Assembly: GCA_000620205.1 (NCBI GenBank)
Contig: JHVP01000005.1
Span: forward strand, 310,001-374,000
Direction of reading: 5' to 3'
DNA: 64,000 nt
DNA from: Geodermatophilaceae bacterium URHA0031
Lineage (GTDB): Bacteria > Actinomycetota > Actinomycetes > Mycobacteriales > Geodermatophilaceae
The notes beneath the pieces were generated by a model, which had not been told where the DNA came from, did not search any database, and worked only from the letters and a program-made list of their open reading frames with translations. Numbering within the stretch: position 1 is the first letter of the stretch; every line of letters starts with the position of its first letter. This document shows, piece after piece, positions 16,860-25,360 of the stretch. The translations under genes and the position numbers were made by a program.

Positions 16860-18110
16860 TCAGCCGCGCAGCGGACCGAACGCCGCCCGCAGCTCGGCCG
16901 CGAACAGCTCGGGTTCCTCCCAGGCGGCGAAGTGGCCGCCCCGCTCCGCCTCGCCGAAGTAGCTCAGGGTGGGGTAGGACAGCTCGGCCCAGCTACGGGG
17001 GGTCCGCCAGATCTCGCCGGGGAAGCTGGTGAAGCCGATCGGGACCGCGACCTGCGGCGGGGTCTGGCCCGCCCTGGCCGCGGCAGCGTCGACCCCGTAG
17101 TTCTCCCAGTACGACCGGGCCGCCGAGGCCCCCGTGCCGGTCAGCCAGTACAGCGTGATGTTGTCGAGGACCTCGTCCCGGGTCAGGTTGCCCGAGGGCT
17201 CACCGTCGACGAAGGCGCGGGCGATCTTCTGGTAGCTGTCGGTGTCGTGGTCGAGCAACCAGGCCGCCAGCGCGATCGGTGAGTCCAGCTGGGCGTAGCC
17301 GGTGGTCTGCGGCCGGGTGGCCATCTCCAGGAAGTAGCCGAAGCCGCTCGCCTGGAACGTGCTGATCGCGGCGACCGCCGCCCGTTCCTGCTCGGTGTCC
17401 GTCGGCATCGGGGCCCCGGCCAGGGCCGTGACCAGCAGGTTGATGTGGATGCCGATCAGCCCCTCGGGTGCCTGCCGGCCCATCAGGTCGGTGACGCCGG
17501 CGCCGACGTCACCACCCTGGGCGACGTAGCGGGTGTAGCCCAGGCGACGCATCAGCTCCGCCCACGCCTGCGCGAACCGGCTGGCGTCCCAGCCGAGCTC
17601 GGTCGGCTCGGCGGAGAGCCCGTAACCGGGCAATGAGGGCAGCACCAGGTGGAAGGCGTCCTCGGCGCGCCCACCGTGCGCGGTCGGGTCGGTCAGCGGA
17701 CCCACGCTGGCGAGCAGCTCGATGACCGAGCCGGGCCAGCCGTGCGTCATGATCAACGGCATCGCGTCCTCGTGCCGGGACCGCACGTGCAGGAAGTGCA
17801 CGTCCACGCCGCCGATCTCGGTCACGAACTGCGGCAGGGCGTTGAGCCGCGCCTGGCACCTGCCGAGGTCGTAGTCGGTCGCCCAGTAGCGCGCCAGCGC
17901 CTGCATCGTCGCCAGCTGCACCCCCTGCGAGCGGTCCGCGACCAGCTCCCGGGTCGGCCAGCGCGTCGCGGCGATGCGGCGGCGGAGCTCGGCGAGCTCC
18001 TGCTCCGGGACGTCGAACCGGAAGGGCCGGACCGCGGTGGGGTCGGCCTCCGTGCGGGGGGTCGGCACGGCGCCGGTGCCGGTCGCGGTGGGTCGGGTGG
18101 GTGTGGACAT
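16860..18110 (-). CDS. Epoxide hydrolase (EHN/alpha-beta hydrolase), copy 2
   Basis: A 416-residue paralogue of the gene at 15591, with an extra N-terminal tail of about 20 residues rich in threonine. It has FRFDVPEQELAELRRRIAATRWP at the EHN domain, HGWPGS as oxyanion motif, nucleophile aspartate in QGGDVGAGV and catalytic histidine in ERGGHFAAWEEP. The tryptophan after the nucleophile in copy 1 (GGDWG) is valine here, which may alter substrate choice. The GTG/ATG region near 18110 has GAGGA upstream. The DipZ-like gene next on this strand stops about 70 bases upstream of it. Confidence 0.9.
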   Translation of the reverse strand: MSTPTRPTATGTGAVPTPRTEADPTAVRPFRFDVPEQELAELRRRIAATRWPTRELVADRSQGVQLATMQALARYWATDYDLGRCQARLNALPQFVTEIGGVDVHFLHVRSRHEDAMPLIMTHGWPGSVIELLASVGPLTDPTAHGGRAEDAFHLVLPSLPGYGLSAEPTELGWDASRFAQAWAELMRRLGYTRYVAQGGDVGAGVTDLMGRQAPEGLIGIHINLLVTALAGAPMPTDTEQERAAVAAISTFQASGFGYFLEMATRPQTTGYAQLDSPIALAAWLLDHDTDSYQKIARAFVDGEPSGNLTRDEVLDNITLYWLTGTGASAARSYWENYGVDAAAARAGQTPPQVAVPIGFTSFPGEIWRTPRSWAELSYPTLSYFGEAERGGHFAAWEEPELFAAELRAAFGPLRG

Positions 18111-18181
18111 CCTCGTCCTCCTGGCGGTGTGGGTCGTGCGGGCGGGACAGCAGCCGGGCCCGTCCGGGCGCCCGGGCGAGC

Positions 18182-19096
18182 TCAGCCGAACGTGAAGACG
18201 TGGGCCCGGGCGCCGGCGTCGGCGAAGGTGACGGTCAGCGTGCGCTCGCGCACCTCGCCGGCCTGCCGGACCAGCTGGTAGAGCCGACCGCCGTCCAGGA
18301 CGCCGTTGCCCTGGTCGTCGACGTCGACGCCATGCGAGCTGCCCGGCACCTCGCCGTCGAGGCGCACCTGGAAGGGGATCGGCGCCGGATCGGCCGAGGA
18401 CAGCACCAGGTGCGCGTCGCGGGCGGAGAAGCGGAAGCCGACGCTGCCGCCGGGCTCGTCGAGCCGGACGTCCTCCGGCTCGGTCGTCCAGCGCCCGGTC
18501 AGGGCCCAGTGGCCCAGCGGCAGCTCACCCGGTGCGTCGGGCCGACCGCCGCGCTCGGCACCCAGGTAGGTCTCGGGCGTGCGCAGCTGGTCCCAGTCGG
18601 CCGCCGCCTCCACCCCCTCGCCCTCGACCGCGACGATCGGGCGGTCGATGCCGAGCAGGCGCTGGAGCCGGCGCTCGGACTGCTCGTACCGGCCCTCACC
18701 GAAGTGGGAGTCCCGGATGACCCCGTCCCGGTCGACGAAGTAGAGCGCCGGCCAGTAGTGGTTGTCGAAGGCCCGCCAGACCCGGTACGAGTTGTCGACG
18801 GCGACCGGGTGGTCGATCCCGCGCTCCTGCGTGGCCCGGCGGACGAGGTCGAGGTCGTGCTCGAAGTCGAACTCCGGGGTGTGCACCCCGATCACGACCA
18901 GGCCGTCGTCCCGGTAGGCCCGCGACCAGGCGCGGACCCAGGGTTCGGTCCGGAGCCAGTTGATGCAGGTCAGCGTCCAGAAGTCGACCAGGACGACCCT
19001 GCCGCGCAGCCCGTCGGGGTCCAGCGGCTCGGAGTTGAGCCAGGCGGTCGCCCCGTCGAGCGGGGGCATGTGCAGACGCCGGAACAGCGTGGTCAC
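18182..19096 (-). CDS. DipZ-like thioredoxin-fold protein with C-terminal carbohydrate-binding-like domain
   Basis: A 304-residue protein matching the soluble half of mycobacterial DipZ. It has an AhpC/TSA-like redoxin domain (VVLVDFWTLTCINWLRTEPWVRAW, IGVHTPEFDFEHD, WPALYFVDRDGVIRDSHFGEG) followed by the DipZ C-terminal domain (TPETYLGAERGG, LGHWALTGRWTTEPEDVRL). The usual redox motif CxxC reads CINW here, so only the first cysteine (about residue 44) remains. There is no CcdA membrane part and no signal peptide, so it is probably cytoplasmic. Activity as a disulfide oxidoreductase is doubtful; a peroxidase- or chaperone-like role is possible. Confidence 0.82.
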   Translation of the reverse strand: MTTLFRRLHMPPLDGATAWLNSEPLDPDGLRGRVVLVDFWTLTCINWLRTEPWVRAWSRAYRDDGLVVIGVHTPEFDFEHDLDLVRRATQERGIDHPVAVDNSYRVWRAFDNHYWPALYFVDRDGVIRDSHFGEGRYEQSERRLQRLLGIDRPIVAVEGEGVEAAADWDQLRTPETYLGAERGGRPDAPGELPLGHWALTGRWTTEPEDVRLDEPGGSVGFRFSARDAHLVLSSADPAPIPFQVRLDGEVPGSSHGVDVDDQGNGVLDGGRLYQLVRQAGEVRERTLTVTFADAGARAHVFTFG

Positions 19097-19217
19097 GGGC
19101 GCACCTCCACGGACGTGCAGCGGTCCCCGCCGTCGGCGGGTGAGGCCCCGAGGCTCGTCCTCCCCGGCGGTGGTCGCGCCCGTGGAACACCCTGGTCTTC
19201 CCGGGTCCCGCGTCCGG

Positions 19218-19958
19218 TCAGCTGGTCCCGAGGTCGCGGGAGACGGCGTGGGCCGTCTCGGTCAGGGCCGAGGCCCAGACCGCCACCTGGTCCCGGGACA
19301 CCCGGGCGGTCGGCGCGGCCAGCGACAGGGCGGCCCCGGTGAACCCCCCGGCGGCCGGGACGGCCACGCCCACGGCGGTCAGCCCTGCCTCGGTCGCCTG
19401 GTCGTTGACCGCGAACCCACGGCGCCGGACGGCGCGCAGCTCCCGGGTCAGCGCCGCGGCGTCGGGCTCGGCCAGTGCCCGGAGGACGGCGGCCAGCTGC
19501 TCCTCCGCCAGCCCGGCCAGCACCGCCTTGCCGCCGGAGACGCGGTGCGCCGGCAGCGCCCGCCCGGTGCGGTCGCCCACCCGCAGCACGTGCGAGCACT
19601 CGACCGTGGCCACGAACCGGACGTCGGCGCCGGCCAGCACCATCACGTTGGCTGTCTCCCCCACGGCGTCGACCAGCCGGCGCAGGTGCGGCAGGGCGAC
19701 CTCGCGGAGCCGGGCGACCGAGGCCGGCTGCACCGGCCCGCGCCGCAGCACAGGCCCGGCGCCGTACCGCCGGTCGGGGAGCTGCTCGGCGAAGTCGCGG
19801 TAGACCAGCATGCCGAGCAGCCGGTGGGCGGTGGAGACCGACACCCCCAGCCGGGCGGCGGCGTCGGTCACCCGCATCGGCTCCTCGTGCTGCAGCAGGG
19901 TCGCCAGCAGCAGGGCGGAGTCGACGGAGCCGATCGCATACGCCGGTTTGTTCTTCAC
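19218..19958 (-). CDS. IclR-family transcriptional regulator
   Basis: About 246 residues: an N-terminal winged helix (SVDSALLLATLLQHEEPMRVTDAAARLGVSVSTAHRLLGML, about residues 10-50) and a C-terminal IclR effector domain (ALPAHRVSGGKAVLAGL, RGFAVNDQATEAGLTAVGVAVP). It is divergent from the phenol-hydroxylase-type gene at 20027, with 68 bases between starts, so it very likely controls that gene. The GTG at 19958 is chosen because IclR proteins usually begin just before this NKPAYAIGSVDSAL segment; the frame extends further, to 20009, into the neighbour's promoter. The C-terminal domain should bind an aromatic or small organic acid, unknown here. Confidence 0.88.
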   Translation of the reverse strand: MKNKPAYAIGSVDSALLLATLLQHEEPMRVTDAAARLGVSVSTAHRLLGMLVYRDFAEQLPDRRYGAGPVLRRGPVQPASVARLREVALPHLRRLVDAVGETANVMVLAGADVRFVATVECSHVLRVGDRTGRALPAHRVSGGKAVLAGLAEEQLAAVLRALAEPDAAALTRELRAVRRRGFAVNDQATEAGLTAVGVAVPAAGGFTGAALSLAAPTARVSRDQVAVWASALTETAHAVSRDLGTS

Positions 19959-20026
19959 TGCAGAAAACCCTATCCCGCAGGCCGGGAGGACGGCACGGTC
20001 GGACCACACCGGCCGGAACCAGGGAG
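19959..20026. promoter_or_regulatory. Divergent promoter region of the IclR and FAD-monooxygenase genes
   Basis: These 68 bases separate two divergent starts. The left part is unusually A/T-rich for this genome (TTCACTGCAGAAAACCC spans 19954-19970) and contains the CTGCAG palindrome. AGGGAG directly before the ATG at 20027 is the monooxygenase ribosome site. An IclR operator is expected here, but I cannot define its boundaries. Confidence 0.45.
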
Positions 20027-21949
20027 ATGACCAGCGTGCAGTTCTACCTCAACGGCTACCACCCCGGTGACCCGCTCGTCGAGCAGCCGCACCCCTCCGT
20101 CGCGGACCGTTCCGCGGAGCTCCCGGCCGAGACCGACGTCCTCGTCGTCGGGTGCGGCCCGGCCGGCCTGGTGCTGGCGGCGCAGCTGGCCGCGTTCCCC
20201 GACATCCGCACCGTGGTCATCGACCGCCGGGAGGGCGCGCTGGAGGTGGGGCAGGCCGACGGGGTCGCCTGCCGCACGGTGGAGGTGTTCGAGGCGTTCG
20301 GGCTGGCCGACCGGCTGGTCGCCGAGGGCTACTGGGTCAACGAGGTCTCCTTCTGGCGGCCGGACCCGGACAGGCCGTCGGAGATCATCCGGACCGGCCG
20401 CATCGACGACGTCGAGGAGGGGCTCTCGGAGTTCCCGCACGTCATCGTCAACCAGGCCCGGATGCTGGCCCACCTCCGCGACTCGATGCAGCGCTCGCCC
20501 AGCCGGCTCGAGCCGTTCTACGGGCTGCACGCCCGTGACCTCACCGTCGGTGCCGGCGGCACCGCCGACCACCCGGTGACGGTCACCCTGCAGCACCTGC
20601 GCGACGGCCGGGAGACGGGCGAGACCTCCACCATCCGGGCCCGCTACGTCGTCGGCGCCGACGGCTCGCGCAGCAGCGTGCGGACGGCGATCGGCCGTGA
20701 GCTGGTGGGCGACCCGATGAACCAGAGCTGGGGGGTCATGGACGTCCTGGCGGTCACCGACTTCCCCGACATCCGGCTCAAGTCGGCGATCCTGTCGGCC
20801 AACCAGGGCAACCTGCTGATCATCCCCCGCGAGGGCGGCTACCTGGTCCGGCTCTACATCGAGCTGGACCGGGTCACCGACCGGGAGATGCTCGAGGGCC
20901 GCAGCGTGACCCCGGAGAAGCTGGCCGCGGTGGCCAACCGGGTGCTGCACCCCTACACCCTGGACGTCAAGGACGTCGGCTGGTGGTCGGTCTACGAGAT
21001 CGGCCAGCGGCTGTGCGACGGGTTCGACGACGTCCCGGCCGAGGAGACCGGCACCCGGCTGCCGTCGGTGTTCATCGCCGGCGACGCCTGCCACACGCAC
21101 AGCGCCAAGGCCGGCCAGGGGATGAACGTCTCGATGGCCGACGCCTGGAACCTGGGGTGGAAGCTCGCCGCCGTCCTGCGCGGCACCGCACGGCCGGAGC
21201 TGCTGCACACCTACTCCGCCGAGCGCCAGGTCGTCGCCCAGGAGCTCATCGACTTCGACCGCGAGTTCGCGGCGATGTTCAGCGCCGCACCGCAGGACGG
21301 CGAGGACGGCGACGGGGTCGACCCGGCGGAGTTCCAGCGCTACTTCCAGCGGCAGGGCCGGTTCACCGCCGGCGTGGCGACCCGGTACGGGCCCTCGATG
21401 ATCACCGCGGAGCCGACGCACCAGCACCTCGCCGAGGGGTTCCCGGTCGGGATGCGCTTCCACTCCGCGCCGGTGGTGCGGCTGGCCGACGCCCTGCCGC
21501 TGCAGCTGGGCCACGTCGCCCGGGCGGACGGCGCGTGGCGGCTCTACGTCTTCGCCGACCGGGCCGACCCGGCGAGCCCGGGGTCGCGGGCGCGGCAGCT
21601 GTGCGACGAGCTGGGGCCGACCCTGGCGCGGTACACCCCGCCGGGTGCCGATCCGGACTCGGTCATCGACGTCCGGGCGGTCTTCCAGCAGGGCCACCGC
21701 GACCTCGCCGTCGAGACGCTGCCCGCGGTGCTGGTGCCGCGGAAGGGCCGGTTCGGGCTGGTCGACCACGAGAAGGCCTTCTGCCCGGACCCGAGGGCGG
21801 CCGACGTCTTCGACCTGCGGGGGATCGACCGGGACGCCGGCTGCATGGTGCTGGTCCGGCCCGACCAGCACGTGGCGGCCGTGCTGCCGCTGGAGGAGCA
21901 CCGGGCACTGGCGGACTTCCTGTCCGGGGTCCTGCTCGACGCCCGCTGA
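20027..21949 (+). CDS. FAD-dependent aromatic monooxygenase, phenol 2-monooxygenase type
   Basis: A 640-residue flavoprotein. It has the Rossmann dinucleotide motif VVGCGPAGLVLAAQL (about residue 40), the DG motif YVVGADGSRSSVRTAIG (about 205-220) and the second FAD motif VFIAGDACHTHSAKAGQGMNVSMADAWNLGWKLA (about 350-380). A C-terminal thioredoxin-like domain ends the protein, as in phenol hydroxylase and related group A monooxygenases. It would hydroxylate a phenolic or benzoate-like ring using NAD(P)H and O2. It stands alone, divergent from an IclR regulator, with no ring-cleavage genes adjacent, so the product must be used by enzymes encoded elsewhere. AGGGAG precedes the ATG. Confidence 0.88.
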   Translation: MTSVQFYLNGYHPGDPLVEQPHPSVADRSAELPAETDVLVVGCGPAGLVLAAQLAAFPDIRTVVIDRREGALEVGQADGVACRTVEVFEAFGLADRLVAEGYWVNEVSFWRPDPDRPSEIIRTGRIDDVEEGLSEFPHVIVNQARMLAHLRDSMQRSPSRLEPFYGLHARDLTVGAGGTADHPVTVTLQHLRDGRETGETSTIRARYVVGADGSRSSVRTAIGRELVGDPMNQSWGVMDVLAVTDFPDIRLKSAILSANQGNLLIIPREGGYLVRLYIELDRVTDREMLEGRSVTPEKLAAVANRVLHPYTLDVKDVGWWSVYEIGQRLCDGFDDVPAEETGTRLPSVFIAGDACHTHSAKAGQGMNVSMADAWNLGWKLAAVLRGTARPELLHTYSAERQVVAQELIDFDREFAAMFSAAPQDGEDGDGVDPAEFQRYFQRQGRFTAGVATRYGPSMITAEPTHQHLAEGFPVGMRFHSAPVVRLADALPLQLGHVARADGAWRLYVFADRADPASPGSRARQLCDELGPTLARYTPPGADPDSVIDVRAVFQQGHRDLAVETLPAVLVPRKGRFGLVDHEKAFCPDPRAADVFDLRGIDRDAGCMVLVRPDQHVAAVLPLEEHRALADFLSGVLLDAR

Positions 21950-21977
21950 GCCGGTCAGCCCGGCGCGGCGCCGCGCG

Positions 21978-22922
21978 TCAGGGCAGCAGGAGCAGCTTGC
22001 CGGTGGTGCGCCGGGCCTCGAGGTCCTCGTGGCCCCGGCGCGCCTCGGCGAGCGGGAGGCGGGCCCCGATCCGGACGTCGAGCCGGCCGGCGGCGACCGA
22101 CTCCAGCACCGCACCGGCCAGCCGGCGCAGCAGCTCGGGCGTCCGGGTGTAGGTGGCCAGCGTCGGCCGCTGCACGAACAACGACCCGGCGCCGGCGAGC
22201 CGGTGCAGCTCCAGCGGTTCGGGCTGGCCGCTCGCGGCGCCGTAGAGAATCATCCGGCCGCCCGGTCGCAGGGCGGTCAGGCCCGCGTCGAACGTCGTCC
22301 GGCCGACGCCGTCGTAGACGACGGCGGCGCCCTCCCCGCCGGAGAGCTCGCGGACCCGCTCGGCGAACCCCGTGTAGCCGACCACCACCTCGTCGGCCCC
22401 GGCGGCGCGGGCCAGCTCGGCCTTGTCCTCGGTGGAGGTGGTGGCCAGGACGTGGCCGCCGCGGGCCCGCACCAGCTGGGTGAGCAGCAGCCCGACCCCA
22501 CCGGCCGCGCTGTGCACCACCGCCCAGTCACCCTCGGCGACCGGGTACGAGTCGGTGACCAGGTACTGGGCGGTGCAACCCTGCAGCATCACGGCGGCGG
22601 CGACGTCGAGGCCGACGCCGTCGGGCACCGGCACCAGCTTCTCCCGCGGCGCGGCCAGCCGCTGCGCGTAGCTGCCGCGGACGTCCAGCCAGGCCACCCG
22701 CTCACCGGTGCCCGCGACCGTGCCCGCGCCCTCGACGCCGATCACCGCCGGCGGGTCGGCCGTGTACGGCGGTCGCCCCTCCCGCTCGTAGACGTCCCGG
22801 AAGTTGACGCCCACGGCCGCGACGTCGACCAGCACCGCGCCGTCGGCGGGCTCGGGGTCGGGCACCTCGCCGAACGTGAGCACCTCCGGGCCACCGGTGC
22901 GCTCGTAGACCACTGCCTGCAC
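21978..22922 (-). CDS. Quinone oxidoreductase / zinc-free MDR alcohol dehydrogenase
   Basis: A 314-residue member of the medium-chain dehydrogenase superfamily, quinone-oxidoreductase branch. VGVNFRDVYEREG (about 36-48) replaces the zinc-binding start. The NADPH-binding motif VVHSAAGGVGLLLTQLVRARGG lies near residues 135-156. FDAGLTALRPGGRMILYGAASGQPEPL follows, and there is no structural zinc cysteine cluster. It likely reduces quinones or enones with NADPH. The ATG is at 22920-22922. It lies 28 bases beyond the convergent monooxygenase stop. Confidence 0.88.
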   Translation of the reverse strand: MQAVVYERTGGPEVLTFGEVPDPEPADGAVLVDVAAVGVNFRDVYEREGRPPYTADPPAVIGVEGAGTVAGTGERVAWLDVRGSYAQRLAAPREKLVPVPDGVGLDVAAAVMLQGCTAQYLVTDSYPVAEGDWAVVHSAAGGVGLLLTQLVRARGGHVLATTSTEDKAELARAAGADEVVVGYTGFAERVRELSGGEGAAVVYDGVGRTTFDAGLTALRPGGRMILYGAASGQPEPLELHRLAGAGSLFVQRPTLATYTRTPELLRRLAGAVLESVAAGRLDVRIGARLPLAEARRGHEDLEARRTTGKLLLLP

Positions 22923-22991
22923 GTCGCCTCCCCGTCGTCGTGCCCCGAGCCTGGCACGCGGACGAGGGCGCCGCCCGCCGTCGGCGGCCGG

Positions 22992-23807
22992 TCAGTGGTG
23001 CTGCGCGTGCCGACCGAGGGTCTGCACGGGCGTCGCGCCGGGGCGGGTCCACTGCGGCACCGGCCGGGTCGTCGGCCCCCAGCTGCCGACGCCGTCGGGG
23101 CCCGAGCGCCAGTACCAGCAGATCGGCGCGCCGTGCCCGCCGACGGGAGCGCCCACCTGCGGCGCCTCGGGCCAGCCCTCGGGGTCGTCCTGCCATCCCT
23201 CCCGGCGGCCGTACGGGGTCATGTCGAGCAGCCCGAGGGACCCGTCGGCCGGCTCATTGCCCCGGCCCGTGGTGGCGTAGGTGAGGAACACCCGGTCACC
23301 GTCGCGCAGGTAGACCTCGATGTGCCCCTCCTCCGTGGCGATCGCGGCCTCGACGCCGCGCACCGAGTACCAGGGCTGGGTGTAGCCCATGAACTCCCGG
23401 TAGGGCGCCACCTCCGCCCACCGGCCCGAGGTCAGGACGGCGAAGGAGACGCCGCGGGCGTGCAGGTACACGGCGTCCCGCATGTGCCAGACGTTGAACG
23501 TGCAGCCCTCGCACTGGCCCTGGTGCGGCGTGTCGTCGTACCACATGGAGTGGTAGACCACGACCTCGTCCCGGCTCTGGAAGAGGTCCCGGAACGGGAC
23601 AGGGCCGTCGGGCCCGACGACCTCGGCCGAACCGTCCACCTCGACCATGGGCAGCCGGCGGCGCGCCGCGGCCAGCGCGTCGCCCTCGCGGGTGTGCGCC
23701 TTCTCCCGGACCAGCAGCTCGTCCCGGGCGGCCTGCCAGGTGGCACGGTCGACGACGGGCGGGCGACCGGGCAGCGCGGTGGACGGGGTGCTCGAGGCGG
23801 TCGTCAT
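22992..23807 (-). CDS. DUF899 thioredoxin-like family protein
   Basis: A 271-residue protein of the DUF899 family, which has a thioredoxin-like fold. Diagnostic stretches are LPMVEVDG, FRDLFQSRDEVVVYHSMWYDD, QCEGCTFNVWHM (a CxxC pair near residue 115) and VFLTYATTGRGNE. No reaction is established for the family. GGAGG eight bases before the ATG at 23805-23807 decides this start over the ATG eleven codons upstream. It is followed 69 bases later on this strand by the quinone oxidoreductase. Confidence 0.85.
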   Translation of the reverse strand: MTTASSTPSTALPGRPPVVDRATWQAARDELLVREKAHTREGDALAAARRRLPMVEVDGSAEVVGPDGPVPFRDLFQSRDEVVVYHSMWYDDTPHQGQCEGCTFNVWHMRDAVYLHARGVSFAVLTSGRWAEVAPYREFMGYTQPWYSVRGVEAAIATEEGHIEVYLRDGDRVFLTYATTGRGNEPADGSLGLLDMTPYGRREGWQDDPEGWPEAPQVGAPVGGHGAPICWYWRSGPDGVGSWGPTTRPVPQWTRPGATPVQTLGRHAQHH

Positions 23808-23885
23808 GGGGTCCTCCGGAGGGTCTGCGTCCTGCGACACCAGGAGGGACCCGCGACCGGGCCGGAACTCATCGCCGGCCGCTGC

Positions 23886-25271
23886 TCACAGCTGCCGGGC
23901 GTCGGCCTCCACGGCCTCCAGCGCCTTGCGCGCGGTGATCAGCACCGGGTCCCACACCGGGGCGAACGGGGGCGCGTAGGACAGGTCGAGGGAGAGCACC
24001 TCGTCGACGCCCATCTCGTTCCAGACGCAGACCGCCAGCGCGTCGATCCGCTTGGCCGCCGCCTCCTTGCCGACGACCTGCGCACCCAGCAGCCGTCCGC
24101 TGCGCCGCTCGGCGATCATCTTCACCCGGATCGGCTGGGCGCCCGGGAAGTAGCCGGCCTTGGTGGTCGAGTCGACCGAGGCGCTGACGAACTGGTAGCC
24201 CGCCGCCGCGGCCTCGGCGCTGGACAGGCCGGTGCGGGCGACCTCCACGTCGCAGATCTTGGTGACGGCGGTGCCGATGACGCCGGGGAAGGTCGCGTAC
24301 CCCCCGCCGATGTTGATGCCGGCGACCCGGCCCTGCTTGTTGGCGTGGGTGCCCAGGGCCACCACCATCGGCTGACCGGAGAGCCGGTGCCAGGACTCCA
24401 CGCAGTCCCCCGCGGCCCAGACCCCGTCGACCTGGGTGCGCATGCTCGCGTCCACCGCGATGCCACCGGAGGTCCCCAGCGGGATCCCGGCCTCCCGGGC
24501 CAGCCGCACGTCGGGTCGCACCCCCAGCCCGAGGACCACCAGGTCCGCGGGCAGTTCCCGGCCGCTCGCCGTCAGCACGGCGCGGGCGCGTCCGTCGTCC
24601 CCGACGTCGATGGCCGTCACGCCGTCGGAGAGCACCAGTTCGATCCCCTCCGCGCGGACCGCGTCGGCGATGAACGTCCCGATGTCGGGGTCGAAGGTGC
24701 CGACCGGGGTGGCGGAGCGGTCGACGACGGTGACCTCCAGGCCGCGGACGCGGCACGCCTCGGCGATCTCCAGGCCGATGTAGCCCCCGCCCACCACGAC
24801 GACCCGCCGCACCGAGCCCGAGTCCAGCTCGGCGCGCAGCGCGACGCCGTCGTCGAGGACCTGGACGCCGTACACCCCGGCGGCGTCCATCCCCGGCACC
24901 GGCGGGCGCATCGGGACGCTGCCGGTCGCGTAGACCAGGTCGTCGAAGGGCTCGCTGCCCTCTCCCCCGCCGTCCAGCTCGCGCCAGGCCACGACCCGGC
25001 GGTCCAGGTCGATGCCGACCACCTCGGTGCGCATCCGGACGTCGATCCCCGCGGCGCGGTGCTGGTCCGGTGTCCGGGCGATCAGCGACGCCTCGTCCTC
25101 GACCGCCCCGCTGATCCAGTACGGGATGCCGCAGGCCGAGTAGGACGTCGCCCGGCCGCGCTCGAACACGACCACGTCCAGGTCGGGTCGCCGCTTCTTG
25201 GCCTGCGACGCCGCACTGCCCCCTGCGGCGTCCCCGCCGATGACCACCACACGCCTGCCCACCGTCAGCAC
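23886..25271 (-). CDS. FAD-dependent pyridine nucleotide-disulfide oxidoreductase, CoA-disulfide reductase/NADH oxidase-like
   Basis: About 461 residues. The FAD motif is VVVIGGDAAGGSAA (residues 8-21) and the single redox cysteine is Cys47 in YSACGIPYW, the hallmark of CoA-disulfide reductases and related NADH oxidases. The NAD motif VVVVGGGYIGLEIAEACR follows near 160. VWAAGDCVE near 285 and a C-terminal dimerisation domain (GVIGTAVTKICDVEVARTG) complete the family. It could reduce CoA disulfide or polysulfide, or act as an NADH oxidase. The start is GTG at 25271, just before the FAD motif; no strong ribosome site is visible. Confidence 0.87.
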   Translation of the reverse strand: MLTVGRRVVVIGGDAAGGSAASQAKKRRPDLDVVVFERGRATSYSACGIPYWISGAVEDEASLIARTPDQHRAAGIDVRMRTEVVGIDLDRRVVAWRELDGGGEGSEPFDDLVYATGSVPMRPPVPGMDAAGVYGVQVLDDGVALRAELDSGSVRRVVVVGGGYIGLEIAEACRVRGLEVTVVDRSATPVGTFDPDIGTFIADAVRAEGIELVLSDGVTAIDVGDDGRARAVLTASGRELPADLVVLGLGVRPDVRLAREAGIPLGTSGGIAVDASMRTQVDGVWAAGDCVESWHRLSGQPMVVALGTHANKQGRVAGINIGGGYATFPGVIGTAVTKICDVEVARTGLSSAEAAAAGYQFVSASVDSTTKAGYFPGAQPIRVKMIAERRSGRLLGAQVVGKEAAAKRIDALAVCVWNEMGVDEVLSLDLSYAPPFAPVWDPVLITARKALEAVEADARQL

Positions 25272-25360
25272 GCTAGGCCCGCGGGCACCGCCGCGCGCGG
25301 GCACCGGAGCCGGGCCGGTGAGGGGTTGTCACCGGAGCACCACCGGATCACCCTGACCGC

